Part shown: in pieces, positions 1-7,890 of the stretch | Numbering within the stretch: position 1 is the first letter of the stretch | How the letters are laid out: each line of letters opens with the position of its first letter | Source: Candidatus Bipolaricaulota bacterium | GTDB lineage: Bacteria; Bipolaricaulota; Bipolaricaulia; M55B111 | DNA length: 38,424 bases | Assembly (NCBI GenBank): GCA_021735185.1 | Contig: JAIPHN010000003.1 | Span: 1-38,424 of the forward strand | Direction: 5' to 3' | Position numbers and translations under genes: made by a program | Notes under the pieces: generated by a model | Database searches by the model: none | What the model was told of the DNA's origin: nothing | Seen by the model: the letters and a program-made list of their open reading frames with translations, nothing else

Positions 1-1907
1 ATCCCGACGGGGGTCATATCGGGATATTCCCTGGAAACAATCATAACTCCGTTTGCCTGCGGCAAGACCGCAGCGATACACTCGAAGCAACCACAGGAGG
101 TCATCGGATCTTTGATCATCGAGTAAGCGCTGAACTTTTCCAGGTTTCCATCGGTCTCTTTTGCGAGGTATTTGTTTACTCCTTTCCACTGGCCGTATTT
201 TTCGTCCAGAGTTTCTCCTTTTTCTACCGGTTGGTTTGGTCCCTGGGGGTCCATCTCGTGTCCGGCCTTGCAATCAAGCCAGGTGTAAGCGCCACAAAGT
301 CCCAGCCTTTCCGGTGTCACTATGCATACGTGGTCGGGGGCGTAAGTCTGACACAGGGTGCAGGAATAGTAAGTGTCGACGTCAGAATCCTTCATTCCGA
401 GAATCCTCTCGTCTCTCTGGTGATAGATCTTTTTTGCTCTTTCCAGCGGCTCCTCGATTTTCTCTTCATCGGTAATTAACGTGACCTGGACCTTGTTTAT
501 TACGGAAGAAAAATCCTCTTTTATCTTCGAAATGAGGATCTCCCCAAAGTCCTTCAGCCTGAAGCCCTTTTCGTAACTCTCTTTGCTTATTCTTATCCAG
601 GGAATAGCGCGCTGCCCCATGTGAAATATCCCGCTCGCCCAGCTTATAAATTCGTGAAACCTGCGCTCGACGATGGTTTCGAAGTCCTCTTTAAATTCTC
701 GTCCGGCCACCTCTACTAAAATACCGAGCGGTAAAGCTCCGCCTTCTTCCACGTTCTCTTCAAGATTCGGTCCTATAAGGTCTATTTTCTCGTCCTCGAT
801 CTCCTCCATCGGTCGATTGCGCAGTAATTCGAAGGCCGTACTCGATTTCCCCCCAAATTCGACGAACATGTCTTCTTTTCTTACCGATTCACCCTCAAAT
901 CCGGCCCCGAAGGGAACCGGTATGTCGACATCCGAGACCTCGATTTCCAGATCTCTGACCTCAACGGCTTTGCTTACCAGGCTGTCTTCGGCGACGGACG
1001 AAACAACGTGTTCGTACTTGCATATGCCACTGGGCAGGATCTCCGGCAGATCGACGTCCGATATTGTCGGAAAGCCAAAATTAAGCGCACCCGCTGCAGC
1101 GGCATATTTTTTGTCCGTGATGACCTGTTCTTCGTCCGTATCTTCGTCTTCTCCAAGAGCGAGGACAAAGGCGTGGACGGTTTCCTTGTTATAGAGAAGT
1201 ATTTCTTTCGCTTCCTCCAGCCCTCCGGGTTCTTTACCCCCGAAGGTCAACGCTGCCCGACAGGCGAAGTTAAGTGCGTGAACTACTGCGGAGGTAGATT
1301 TCCCGTAAGGAACCAGAAAAGTATCCCAGCCCATTTCCACTCCTTCTTCGGCCAGCTGCTCCGCCATACTCTCACCATTGGTCGAAGAAGCCAGGAAGAC
1401 GAGAATATTTTTCGATTGAAGCTCCCGGGCAAGCTCCACGGCTACTTCGCTGGAGGGAGCAGCTCCAACGATCGCGGCAAAGCCGGGCATTCTACCGTCG
1501 ACCAGTTTTATCCCCTGTGTTCGGAGAGTCGAGTCGTCCGTAAAACCGAGCCAGGGGCTTTTCGGTTCTTTCCCCCGAACTTTCTTCAGGGCTTCAATGC
1601 TCTCCTGGGCAAGCAGCGTAGAGATGCCGGCATCCAGAGCCTTGCCGAGATAGGGGGTCCACATTTCGCCATCAGGAATGTCGGGGAGCAATTCCTCTGC
1701 CCTGTCCAGGGGGCTCTTCAGGTCTTCGATTGTTTCGACTTGCTCACCGGTTAGAGATAGAATGAGAGGTAAATAATATCCCGTATTGGGAAAACCAACC
1801 TCTTCATCCGGCCCAAAATCTTTTCTGGAACTTTCCCACATTTCTTTGGCTTGATAAACGTACTTTTGCGCCCCTCGAATTGCAGCTGATGCGACAACTT
1901 TTGACAT
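1..1907 (-). CDS. acsB: CO-methylating acetyl-CoA synthase (ACS/CODH alpha subunit), 3' end beyond window start
   Basis: Translating the complement from ATG at 1907 (RBS AGGAGGTGGCG) gives MSKVVASAAIRGAQKYVYQAKEMW... through ...CTLCQTYAPDHVCIVTPERLGLCGAYTWLDCKAGHEMDPQGPNQPV...DPMTSCGCFECI..., the A-cluster ligand pattern of AcsB. The frame stays open to the window edge, so the ORF track misses it. Confidence 0.95.
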   Translation of the reverse strand, partial: MSKVVASAAIRGAQKYVYQAKEMWESSRKDFGPDEEVGFPNTGYYLPLILSLTGEQVETIEDLKSPLDRAEELLPDIPDGEMWTPYLGKALDAGISTLLAQESIEALKKVRGKEPKSPWLGFTDDSTLRTQGIKLVDGRMPGFAAIVGAAPSSEVAVELARELQSKNILVFLASSTNGESMAEQLAEEGVEMGWDTFLVPYGKSTSAVVHALNFACRAALTFGGKEPGGLEEAKEILLYNKETVHAFVLALGEDEDTDEEQVITDKKYAAAAGALNFGFPTISDVDLPEILPSGICKYEHVVSSVAEDSLVSKAVEVRDLEIEVSDVDIPVPFGAGFEGESVRKEDMFVEFGGKSSTAFELLRNRPMEEIEDEKIDLIGPNLEENVEEGGALPLGILVEVAGREFKEDFETIVERRFHEFISWASGIFHMGQRAIPWIRISKESYEKGFRLKDFGEILISKIKEDFSSVINKVQVTLITDEEKIEEPLERAKKIYHQRDERILGMKDSDVDTYYSCTLCQTYAPDHVCIVTPERLGLCGAYTWLDCKAGHEMDPQGPNQPVEKGETLDEKYGQWKGVNKYLAKETDGNLEKFSAYSMIKDPMTSCGCFECIAAVLPQANGVMIVSREYPDMTPVG

Positions 1908-1945
1908 CGCCACCTCCTAACTTCCAGGAATTATTTGAATCTGGT

Positions 1946-2692
1946 TTAACCTAATCTTCTCCTGAGTCCGTCCCAGATACCGGCGACGGATTCGCTTACA
2001 TTATCATGAGATAAAGGTACTCTTTCTCCGAGCCGACTTCTTTTCCTTACCTCTATACTGTGAGGGATGAAGCCGAGCGGTTCTTCGTCCAGGGCACCGA
2101 GCAAGAACTCTCTTTCCTCTTTCCCTCTGACTTTGTTACAAACAGGTAGGACCGTGTCGATACCGATATCCCGCGCCAATTTCTGAATACGTGACTTGGT
2201 CTTGATACTTCTCATATCCGCTTCGACTACTACTAACAGAGCATCTAACCCTTTGCCGGTACCCCGCCCCAGGTGTTCTATACCTGCTTCCATGTCAGCG
2301 ATTACTACTTCGTCGCGCTCCAGAATTAAATGGGCGAGTAACTCTCGCAGGAAAGCATTTTCGGGACAGGTACAACCGGATCCGCCTGCCCAGACTGACC
2401 CGAAAACCATCAGCTTTACCCTGTTGGACTCTTCGTAAAACTTGTTTGGAATATCGCTGACTGAGGGATTTAACTTGACCATCCCACCCCCGCCCGCTCT
2501 TTCCGTGATTAAATCTTCCATTTCAACTAAGGGAACTACGTCTCCTTCTACCCCGAGACAGGAACTCAAGTTCATGTCTGGATCGGCGTCTATAGCGGTC
2601 ACTTGATAGCCGTTTGATGCTCCATAAATGCTCAACAGGGCGGAGACGGTGGATTTACCTACCCCGCCTTTCCCCCCGATAGCTATTTTCAT
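1946..2692 (-). CDS. cooC: CooC/AcsF-type nickel-insertion ATPase (MinD/ParA-like P-loop)
   Basis: MKIAIGGKGGVGKSTVSALL deviant Walker A, DADPDMNLSSCLG, CTCPENAFLR CxC segment; directly downstream of DUF3786 and upstream of acsB. Confidence 0.93.
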   Translation of the reverse strand: MKIAIGGKGGVGKSTVSALLSIYGASNGYQVTAIDADPDMNLSSCLGVEGDVVPLVEMEDLITERAGGGGMVKLNPSVSDIPNKFYEESNRVKLMVFGSVWAGGSGCTCPENAFLRELLAHLILERDEVVIADMEAGIEHLGRGTGKGLDALLVVVEADMRSIKTKSRIQKLARDIGIDTVLPVCNKVRGKEEREFLLGALDEEPLGFIPHSIEVRKRSRLGERVPLSHDNVSESVAGIWDGLRRRLG

Positions 2693-2695
2693 CTT

Positions 2696-3298
2696 TCACT
2701 TACCCTCGGCTTTTGCCAGAATTTTATTGCAAAGCTTTTTCCCCAGCATGGACAGTCCTTCCGTCGGGAGGCAATCGGGTGCGCTCGATTCAAACAACAC
2801 GTTGATCCTGTCCTGGAACTCCTCTCCTCCGTCCCAGAAGACTAATGCCATGTCAAACTTGGGCATGACCTGAAATGAAAAACCCGAATCGCCGAGAGTT
2901 ATAGGGGTACCACCCAGTTGCTCGGCGACCTCCTCGAACCTCTCTATGTCTCTCTGAAATTCCCGGGTTAACTTTGTTTCCGTGTTGCTCTTAAAGTTGG
3001 TCGAATAAAAATTTCCATTCGGAATCTCTCGGAACGCTATCCAGTCCCCCGACTTATCAGCTGGAGAAGCCCCCAAAATGTAGTCCAGGATTATGACTTC
3101 AAGTTCTTCCGGAGGTTTTCCTTCGGGTGACCGGATCTCGCAGTCCGTAAGGCTCACCGTATAGTTATCACCCAGCACCGACAGATGCAGCTCGTCGTCC
3201 TCCAGGTGTGAGCCGCTGCGAGCCGCTAGCACCTCGGGGTCAGCGGATAGCAACGCGTGCCTGATCTCGTTTTTTCTTTTAATTAGAGAGGACCCCAA
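2696..3298 (-). CDS. DUF3786 domain-containing protein, ACS/CODH cluster associated
   Basis: 200 aa with GDNYTVSLTDCEIR...EVIILDYILGAS...GDWIAFREIPNGNFYSTNF...FQVMPKFDMALVFWDGGEEFQDRINVLFESSAPDCLPTEGLSMLGKKLC, as in DUF3786 proteins. TTG start with GGAGG upstream; 3 nt from cooC. Confidence 0.75.
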   Translation of the reverse strand: MGSSLIKRKNEIRHALLSADPEVLAARSGSHLEDDELHLSVLGDNYTVSLTDCEIRSPEGKPPEELEVIILDYILGASPADKSGDWIAFREIPNGNFYSTNFKSNTETKLTREFQRDIERFEEVAEQLGGTPITLGDSGFSFQVMPKFDMALVFWDGGEEFQDRINVLFESSAPDCLPTEGLSMLGKKLCNKILAKAEGK

Positions 3299-3406
3299 TT
3301 TCCCATGACCTCCGGTGAAATAATTTTAAGTTAAAAATCATTACCAAAAAAATATATTTCTATTTTAAATTATACCGATGAAAACAAGGTTATAGTGTTC
3401 ATAATC

Positions 3407-3484
3407 ATCACAATTGTTATAACACTACTGTTTGACGATATCAAGTATTTCGTTTGTGAACTGGAAAAAGTGAAGATCATCACA
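3407..3484 (-). promoter_or_regulatory. Candidate acs-operon regulatory region: Crp/Fnr-like site TGTGA-N6-TCACT (complement of 3469-3484), candidate -10 TACAAT (complement of 3491-3496), plus a second TTGTGATGAT copy
   Basis: Plus strand 3469-3484 reads AGTGA AGATCA TCACA. The 11-mer ATCATCACAAT occurs at both 3404-3414 and 3476-3486. Confidence 0.4.
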
Positions 3485-3623
3485 ATCACTATTGTACTAT
3501 TTAAACTAACTTACATGGAAGAAGAACAGTTAACCCCGATCGGGGCCACTTTGCTAAGAGAAAAGAAGAAGCTGGGAATTGTAAATATAGGACTATAAAA
3601 ACTCTTTAACTGTCGATGAACTG

Positions 3624-3854
3624 CTAGCTTAGATGTTTATAGATGGCGGAGTAAAGACACCCGGATATACACTCCCCACAACCCACACACATGCGGGGCG
3701 ATTTGAGCATGGGGGGTTCTCCTTGTTCTTCCTGGATCAGAATATTTTTAGGACATTCCTTAACTGCCTGGCAACCATCGATCGCGCTTGATTGATAGCA
3801 ATTATCAACCTGGCATTTATCGTAATCAACGACAACGTATTTTGACTGGTCCAC
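3624..3854 (-). CDS. Small 4Fe-4S ferredoxin-type protein
   Basis: 76 aa; C-terminal CVGCGECISGC plus an N-terminal Cys set (DKCQVDNCYQSSAIDGCQAVKECP). Confidence 0.82.
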   Translation of the reverse strand: MDQSKYVVVDYDKCQVDNCYQSSAIDGCQAVKECPKNILIQEEQGEPPMLKSPRMCVGCGECISGCLYSAIYKHLS

Positions 3855-3959
3855 GAATTACCTCCCTAAAACTTTACCTCGTTGCTTTACTGAAGACAAG
3901 AAATTTGAGACAGGTCTGCTGATCGTTTATTCTGAGATTATCCAGGGGAGGAGATAATA

Positions 3960-4187
3960 ATGAATTCAAACGGCGAGGAAGGTCCAGAAAAACTACGGGC
4001 TCTGTTAAAACACGGGGTAGAACACAACCAGGATCATCAGGAAGAGGTGAGGAAGTGGGCAGGTCAAGCCGGAGAACTGGGCGAAACGGAAGCGCAGAAG
4101 CTTTTGCTGGAGGCCGCAGAAATTTTGAATAAAGCCAATTCTACCATGTTCCGGGCCTTAGATGAACTGGAAAAAGGGGAGGATTAA
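3960..4187 (+). CDS. Small helical protein with HxxxHxxxH motif, partner of CooT-like gene
   Basis: 75 aa MNSNGEEGPEKLRALLKHGVEHNQDHQEEVRKW...; RBS ggggaggagataatATG; stop abuts the next gene's start. Confidence 0.65.
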   Translation: MNSNGEEGPEKLRALLKHGVEHNQDHQEEVRKWAGQAGELGETEAQKLLLEAAEILNKANSTMFRALDELEKGED

Positions 4188-4188
4188 C

Positions 4189-4386
4189 ATGTGTCTATCT
4201 AAAGCGTACGCAGACAACGAAAAAACGGATGAGGCGTTGCTCGAAGATATAGCTTCAGTAGAGGTGAGAGACGGGAAGCTCCTATTTACGACGATCCTGG
4301 GTGCGACGGAGGAAATTCAGGGTTCAATTAAGAAAATAGACTTCTCGAAGAACGAAATATATCTGAAAAAGGACGAAGGGGAATAA
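4189..4386 (+). CDS. cooT: CooT-family nickel-binding protein
   Basis: Starts MCLSKAYADNEKTDEALLEDIASVEVRDGKLLFTTILGATEEIQGSIKKIDFSKNEIYLK; Met1-Cys2 N-terminus and small beta-barrel length (~65 aa). Start trimmed from the ORF at 4162; RBS AAAGGGGAGG overlaps the upstream gene. Confidence 0.82.
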   Translation: MCLSKAYADNEKTDEALLEDIASVEVRDGKLLFTTILGATEEIQGSIKKIDFSKNEIYLKKDEGE

Positions 4387-4399
4387 AAACCGGAATAAT

Positions 4400-4885
4400 T
4401 CAGGAGGACGGAGTATTTCCGCCCTCCTCTTCTATAAGTGAAACGACTTTGTCTCGCAATTTTCCCAGGAGTTCTGGCAACTTTTCCTGCAGTGCGGGAG
4501 AGAGCTCGTCTCTAATAGGCATGTCTTTGGGGATTACTCCCATAATAAAGATCCTGTCGGGACGTTCTCCCATGGCTTCCGAGAGTTCTATTGCCTCAAG
4601 TAAGTTCGCGTCGTGGGTACTTCGTACCTCTATGTCACTGTCGACTTCATCCGGGTGAAAAAATACGGATTCACCGGGCTCTCCCTCGCTTCTAATGGCA
4701 TCGACTATTACCGCTGTCTCCAGATCCTTTAAATAATGGAGAATATTCATCCCCGACGTCCCGACTTCGTGAAATTCGACCCCGCCGGGGATATCCTTAT
4801 CCTGAAGGCGGTTCACCAGCACAATACCGATCCCATCGTCGCCTTTTAAAGTATTGCCGATTCCAAGTACGCCTAGTTTTGCCAC
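4400..4885 (-). CDS. [NiFe]-hydrogenase maturation protease (HycI/HyaD family)
   Basis: LGVLGIGNTLKGDDGIGIVLVNRL...VEFHEVGTSGMNILHYLKDLETAVIVDAI; immediately downstream of the hydrogenase large subunit. Confidence 0.93.
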   Translation of the reverse strand: MAKLGVLGIGNTLKGDDGIGIVLVNRLQDKDIPGGVEFHEVGTSGMNILHYLKDLETAVIVDAIRSEGEPGESVFFHPDEVDSDIEVRSTHDANLLEAIELSEAMGERPDRIFIMGVIPKDMPIRDELSPALQEKLPELLGKLRDKVVSLIEEEGGNTPSS

Positions 4886-4905
4886 TTTCCCCCTCTCGGT
4901 CTTTT

Positions 4906-6225
4906 CTATTCTACGAAATCCACGTCAAGATGATGGGTGGAGCAGGAAATACAGGGATCGTAAGCGCGGACCAGCATCTCCAGGCTCAACTCTATCTCGT
5001 CTTCCCCTTTGTCGTTTTCTATTAGTTCTGGTGCAAGCTTCTCCATGTCTTGCTGGATATTTGCGTGATTCTGGTTTGTCGGGATAACGCAGTTGCCCGA
5101 CGTACAAATCCCCTCTTCGTTATAGGTATAATCGTGGAACAGTATCCCTCTGGGTACTTCTACTGCCCCTATACCTCTGCCCTTCTGGACATCAACTTGT
5201 GGCTCGTAGTATTCATTCTGAGGCTCGAGACCGTTGTCAAGCAGGGTATCTATGATGTTGATTGCATCCCGAACGTTGTGAACTACTTCCACCAATTGAG
5301 CGATGTTGTTCATGTACGGGTTGTGATTAACGGGCTTGAGATTGAATCTTTCCGCGACACCCTTTGCCATTGGCGATAGCTGGTCGTAATTGTTATTAAG
5401 CCTCGCCAGTGCTCCTACCATGTAGGAACTCCTGTTATTGCGCGCGAACTTGGCTGTAGATTGCTCTACAACGTATTCGTTTGTTATGTCTTCGTATTCT
5501 GTGATGGGCGAAACCCCGGTATCTGTAGAGCGTACCTGACCTTCGTAGAAGGCGTATTCTTCCTCATTTGTAAGAGAGATGAATTCCGTCTCGCGCGAGA
5601 AACCAGGAAATTTGTCCGCCTTTTCTTCACAGAGGTCGGCAACTGCCATTAAGTCGTTGAACGAATTCTTCAGCTTGTCCTGGAGTTGAAGGAGTTCATC
5701 TTCCGACGGGATCTTCGAAAATCCACCCGGAATTAACCTTTGCGGGTGCGTGGTTCGCCCGCAAACCATGTCCGACATTTCGTTTGACAGCCTGTGAAGC
5801 CTTATTACTGTTTTCAGTTCATCCGGGTGGGAGGATGCTAATGGTATTACCGACCCTTCACCCATCAAGTCGGGTAAGGCTAAGTAGCCAACGTGCAGGA
5901 CGTGACTCTGCATATTTTCAGCGTGGAGGGCCAGTTTCCTGAGCAATTTGTCCTGTTCGGAAATTTCTACCCCTAGAGCTGCCTCAGTAGCCTTAAGCGA
6001 GGCCAGGGTATGTCCGATGGAGCAAATTCCACATATCCTTGAAGTGATGTGATGTAGTTCCTTCCAGCTTTGATCCACGACCATGGACTCGAAGTATCGC
6101 GGCGTTTCTATAACCTGCCACTCGCATTTTTCGATCTGCCCATCGTTCGCATTTACCTTGATGTTTCCGTGTCCTTCCACCCTGGTGAGATATTCGACAT
6201 CGACATCTATTTTTTCGTCACTCAT
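4906..6225 (-). CDS. [NiFe]-hydrogenase large (alpha) subunit, group 3b sulfhydrogenase type
   Basis: RICGICSIGHTLASLKATEAALG and DPCISCSTH near the C-terminus; start trimmed to MSDEKIDVDVEYLTRVEGHG. Confidence 0.95.
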   Translation of the reverse strand: MSDEKIDVDVEYLTRVEGHGNIKVNANDGQIEKCEWQVIETPRYFESMVVDQSWKELHHITSRICGICSIGHTLASLKATEAALGVEISEQDKLLRKLALHAENMQSHVLHVGYLALPDLMGEGSVIPLASSHPDELKTVIRLHRLSNEMSDMVCGRTTHPQRLIPGGFSKIPSEDELLQLQDKLKNSFNDLMAVADLCEEKADKFPGFSRETEFISLTNEEEYAFYEGQVRSTDTGVSPITEYEDITNEYVVEQSTAKFARNNRSSYMVGALARLNNNYDQLSPMAKGVAERFNLKPVNHNPYMNNIAQLVEVVHNVRDAINIIDTLLDNGLEPQNEYYEPQVDVQKGRGIGAVEVPRGILFHDYTYNEEGICTSGNCVIPTNQNHANIQQDMEKLAPELIENDKGEDEIELSLEMLVRAYDPCISCSTHHLDVDFVE

Positions 6226-7042
6226 TATTGCGCTCCTCCTGTTGCCAGCCAAAGTAAAGGTTAAATTTATTAAGAACTTCTTCGACGGTCAATCCGTATT
6301 TGTCCAGTACTTTCTTATGGGCGTTCTCGTTCGGACTATCCACCAATCCGCGGCATCCCCAGCAGGTCGTGCCTTCGTTGACACATTTTGAGTCACAACC
6401 GGCACGAGTGACCGGGCCCAGGCAGAAAGGACCCTGTTCCGCTTGTGCCGCTCCGGGGGTTTGAACCTCCCTTTCGCTGGAGGATATCTGTGTTGAACCT
6501 CCGTTCCGGGCAAATACACATACGTTCTCGTTCATCTTGCACTCGACGCAGACGGGATAAGTCGGTATGTTTGGTTCTTTTCCCTGAACCAGGGACTCAA
6601 CTACATGAACGAATTCGTCCTGGTCTATTGGGCACCCATAAATGTAATGGTCCACCTCTACTACTGCGTCCACGGGCTTGGCTTTATCCCATGCTTCAAC
6701 TTTATCCGCATCGTCTCCGTAAACTCTCTCTTCTACGAGTTCTGGGTTCTGGGAATTTCTAATCGAATTTATTCCACCGATGGCGGCACATGAACCCAGG
6801 GCAACTACTATTCCGGCGTTGGTTCTTATTTCTCTAAGCCTTTCCGCGTCGTGATCCGAAGCAATTGAGCCTTCAATAAATGCTATATCGTAATCGTCCG
6901 ATTTTTGAGAAATTACCTCGCGGAAGTTTACGACTTCAACTAGCTCAAGCAGATCAAGAATTTTCTCTTCCAGATTTGCTACCTGTAGCTGATCTCCCTC
7001 GCAGCCGGCAAAGTCAAAGAAAGCAACTTTTGGTTTGCTCAT
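6218..7042 (-). CDS. [NiFe]-hydrogenase small (delta) subunit
   Basis: MSKPKVAFFDFAGCEGDQLQVANLEEKILDLLE...GSCAAIGGINSIRN...CWGCRGLVDSPNE; overlaps the alpha gene by 8 nt. Confidence 0.93.
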   Translation of the reverse strand: MSKPKVAFFDFAGCEGDQLQVANLEEKILDLLELVEVVNFREVISQKSDDYDIAFIEGSIASDHDAERLREIRTNAGIVVALGSCAAIGGINSIRNSQNPELVEERVYGDDADKVEAWDKAKPVDAVVEVDHYIYGCPIDQDEFVHVVESLVQGKEPNIPTYPVCVECKMNENVCVFARNGGSTQISSSEREVQTPGAAQAEQGPFCLGPVTRAGCDSKCVNEGTTCWGCRGLVDSPNENAHKKVLDKYGLTVEEVLNKFNLYFGWQQEERNNE

Positions 7043-7890
7043 TATACGGCCTCCTCAAAACCTTTGACTCTTTCATAATTAAAGACGGGGCCGTCCTGGC
7101 AGGCGTAAAGTACTTCTTCGGCACCATTTATCTGGCAGTGTCCGCATTTACCGAGACCGCACTTCATTCTCCTTTCCAGAGATAGGTAGATATGTTCGTG
7201 CGGCAATTCCTTTTTATCCAGTTCTTCCAGGACGAATTGGTACATGACCGGCGGCCCACAAACTACGGCGTATGTATTATCCAGGTCTATATCTACACCG
7301 GGAATTAGTTCCGTGATAACTCCAATATTTCCTCCCCAGCAGACGTTATCCGGGCAGAAATCCACTGTAGCTTCATGATAGATATCCTGTCGCCTGGCCC
7401 AGTGGTTTACCTCGTCATCGAACATCTGTTCGCAGGGTCTCTTGCAGCCGTAAAGTATATTTATATCGTTATACTCGTCTCTTTTGTCCAGAACGTAATT
7501 TATCAAGGATCTCAGCGGAGCTATACCAAGTCCGCCGGCGATAAATAGCAGGTCCTGCCCCTGAAGTTCTTCCGTGGGAAATCCTTCTCCGTAGGGACCT
7601 CTTATACCAACAGTGCTGCCAATTGACTTCTCGTGCAGGGCATTGGTTACGTTTCCCACTGCTCTAACACATAGTTCGAACGAAGGCAGGCCCCTTGTGG
7701 GTGACGAAGTAACGGAGATTGGTGCTTCTCCTACTCCCGGGATCGATAATTCGACAAATTGACCGGGTTCCTGGTTTAACCTCTCTCCGTTTTCCAGTTC
7801 CAGCTCGAATAGCTTCGTATCGTCGGTTAGTTTTCTTTTTCCAATGATCCTTGCTTCCTGAGGATTGTAGAGTGAATCTTCCGCGTTCAT
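7042..7890 (-). CDS. Hydrogenase gamma subunit, FAD/NAD(P)-binding oxidoreductase (DHODH electron-transfer subunit-like)
   Basis: FAD-binding GPYGEGFP, NAD-binding FIAGGLGIAPLRSLI, C-terminal 2Fe-2S CGLGKCGHCQ...C. Confidence 0.93.
   Translation of the reverse strand: MNAEDSLYNPQEARIIGKRKLTDDTKLFELELENGERLNQEPGQFVELSIPGVGEAPISVTSSPTRGLPSFELCVRAVGNVTNALHEKSIGSTVGIRGPYGEGFPTEELQGQDLLFIAGGLGIAPLRSLINYVLDKRDEYNDINILYGCKRPCEQMFDDEVNHWARRQDIYHEATVDFCPDNVCWGGNIGVITELIPGVDIDLDNTYAVVCGPPVMYQFVLEELDKKELPHEHIYLSLERRMKCGLGKCGHCQINGAEEVLYACQDGPVFNYERVKGFEEAV

Noticed and set aside
673-1754. Plus-strand ORFs of 173 and 248 aa
   Set aside because: They are antisense to acsB, whose frame is open and carries the A-cluster motifs; low-complexity Ser/Arg or Phe-rich products typical of shadow ORFs.
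3395-3598. 67-aa plus-strand ORF in the acs leader
   Set aside because: AT-rich Ile/Val/Leu composition, no SD, and overlaps the palindromes and candidate promoter on the other strand.
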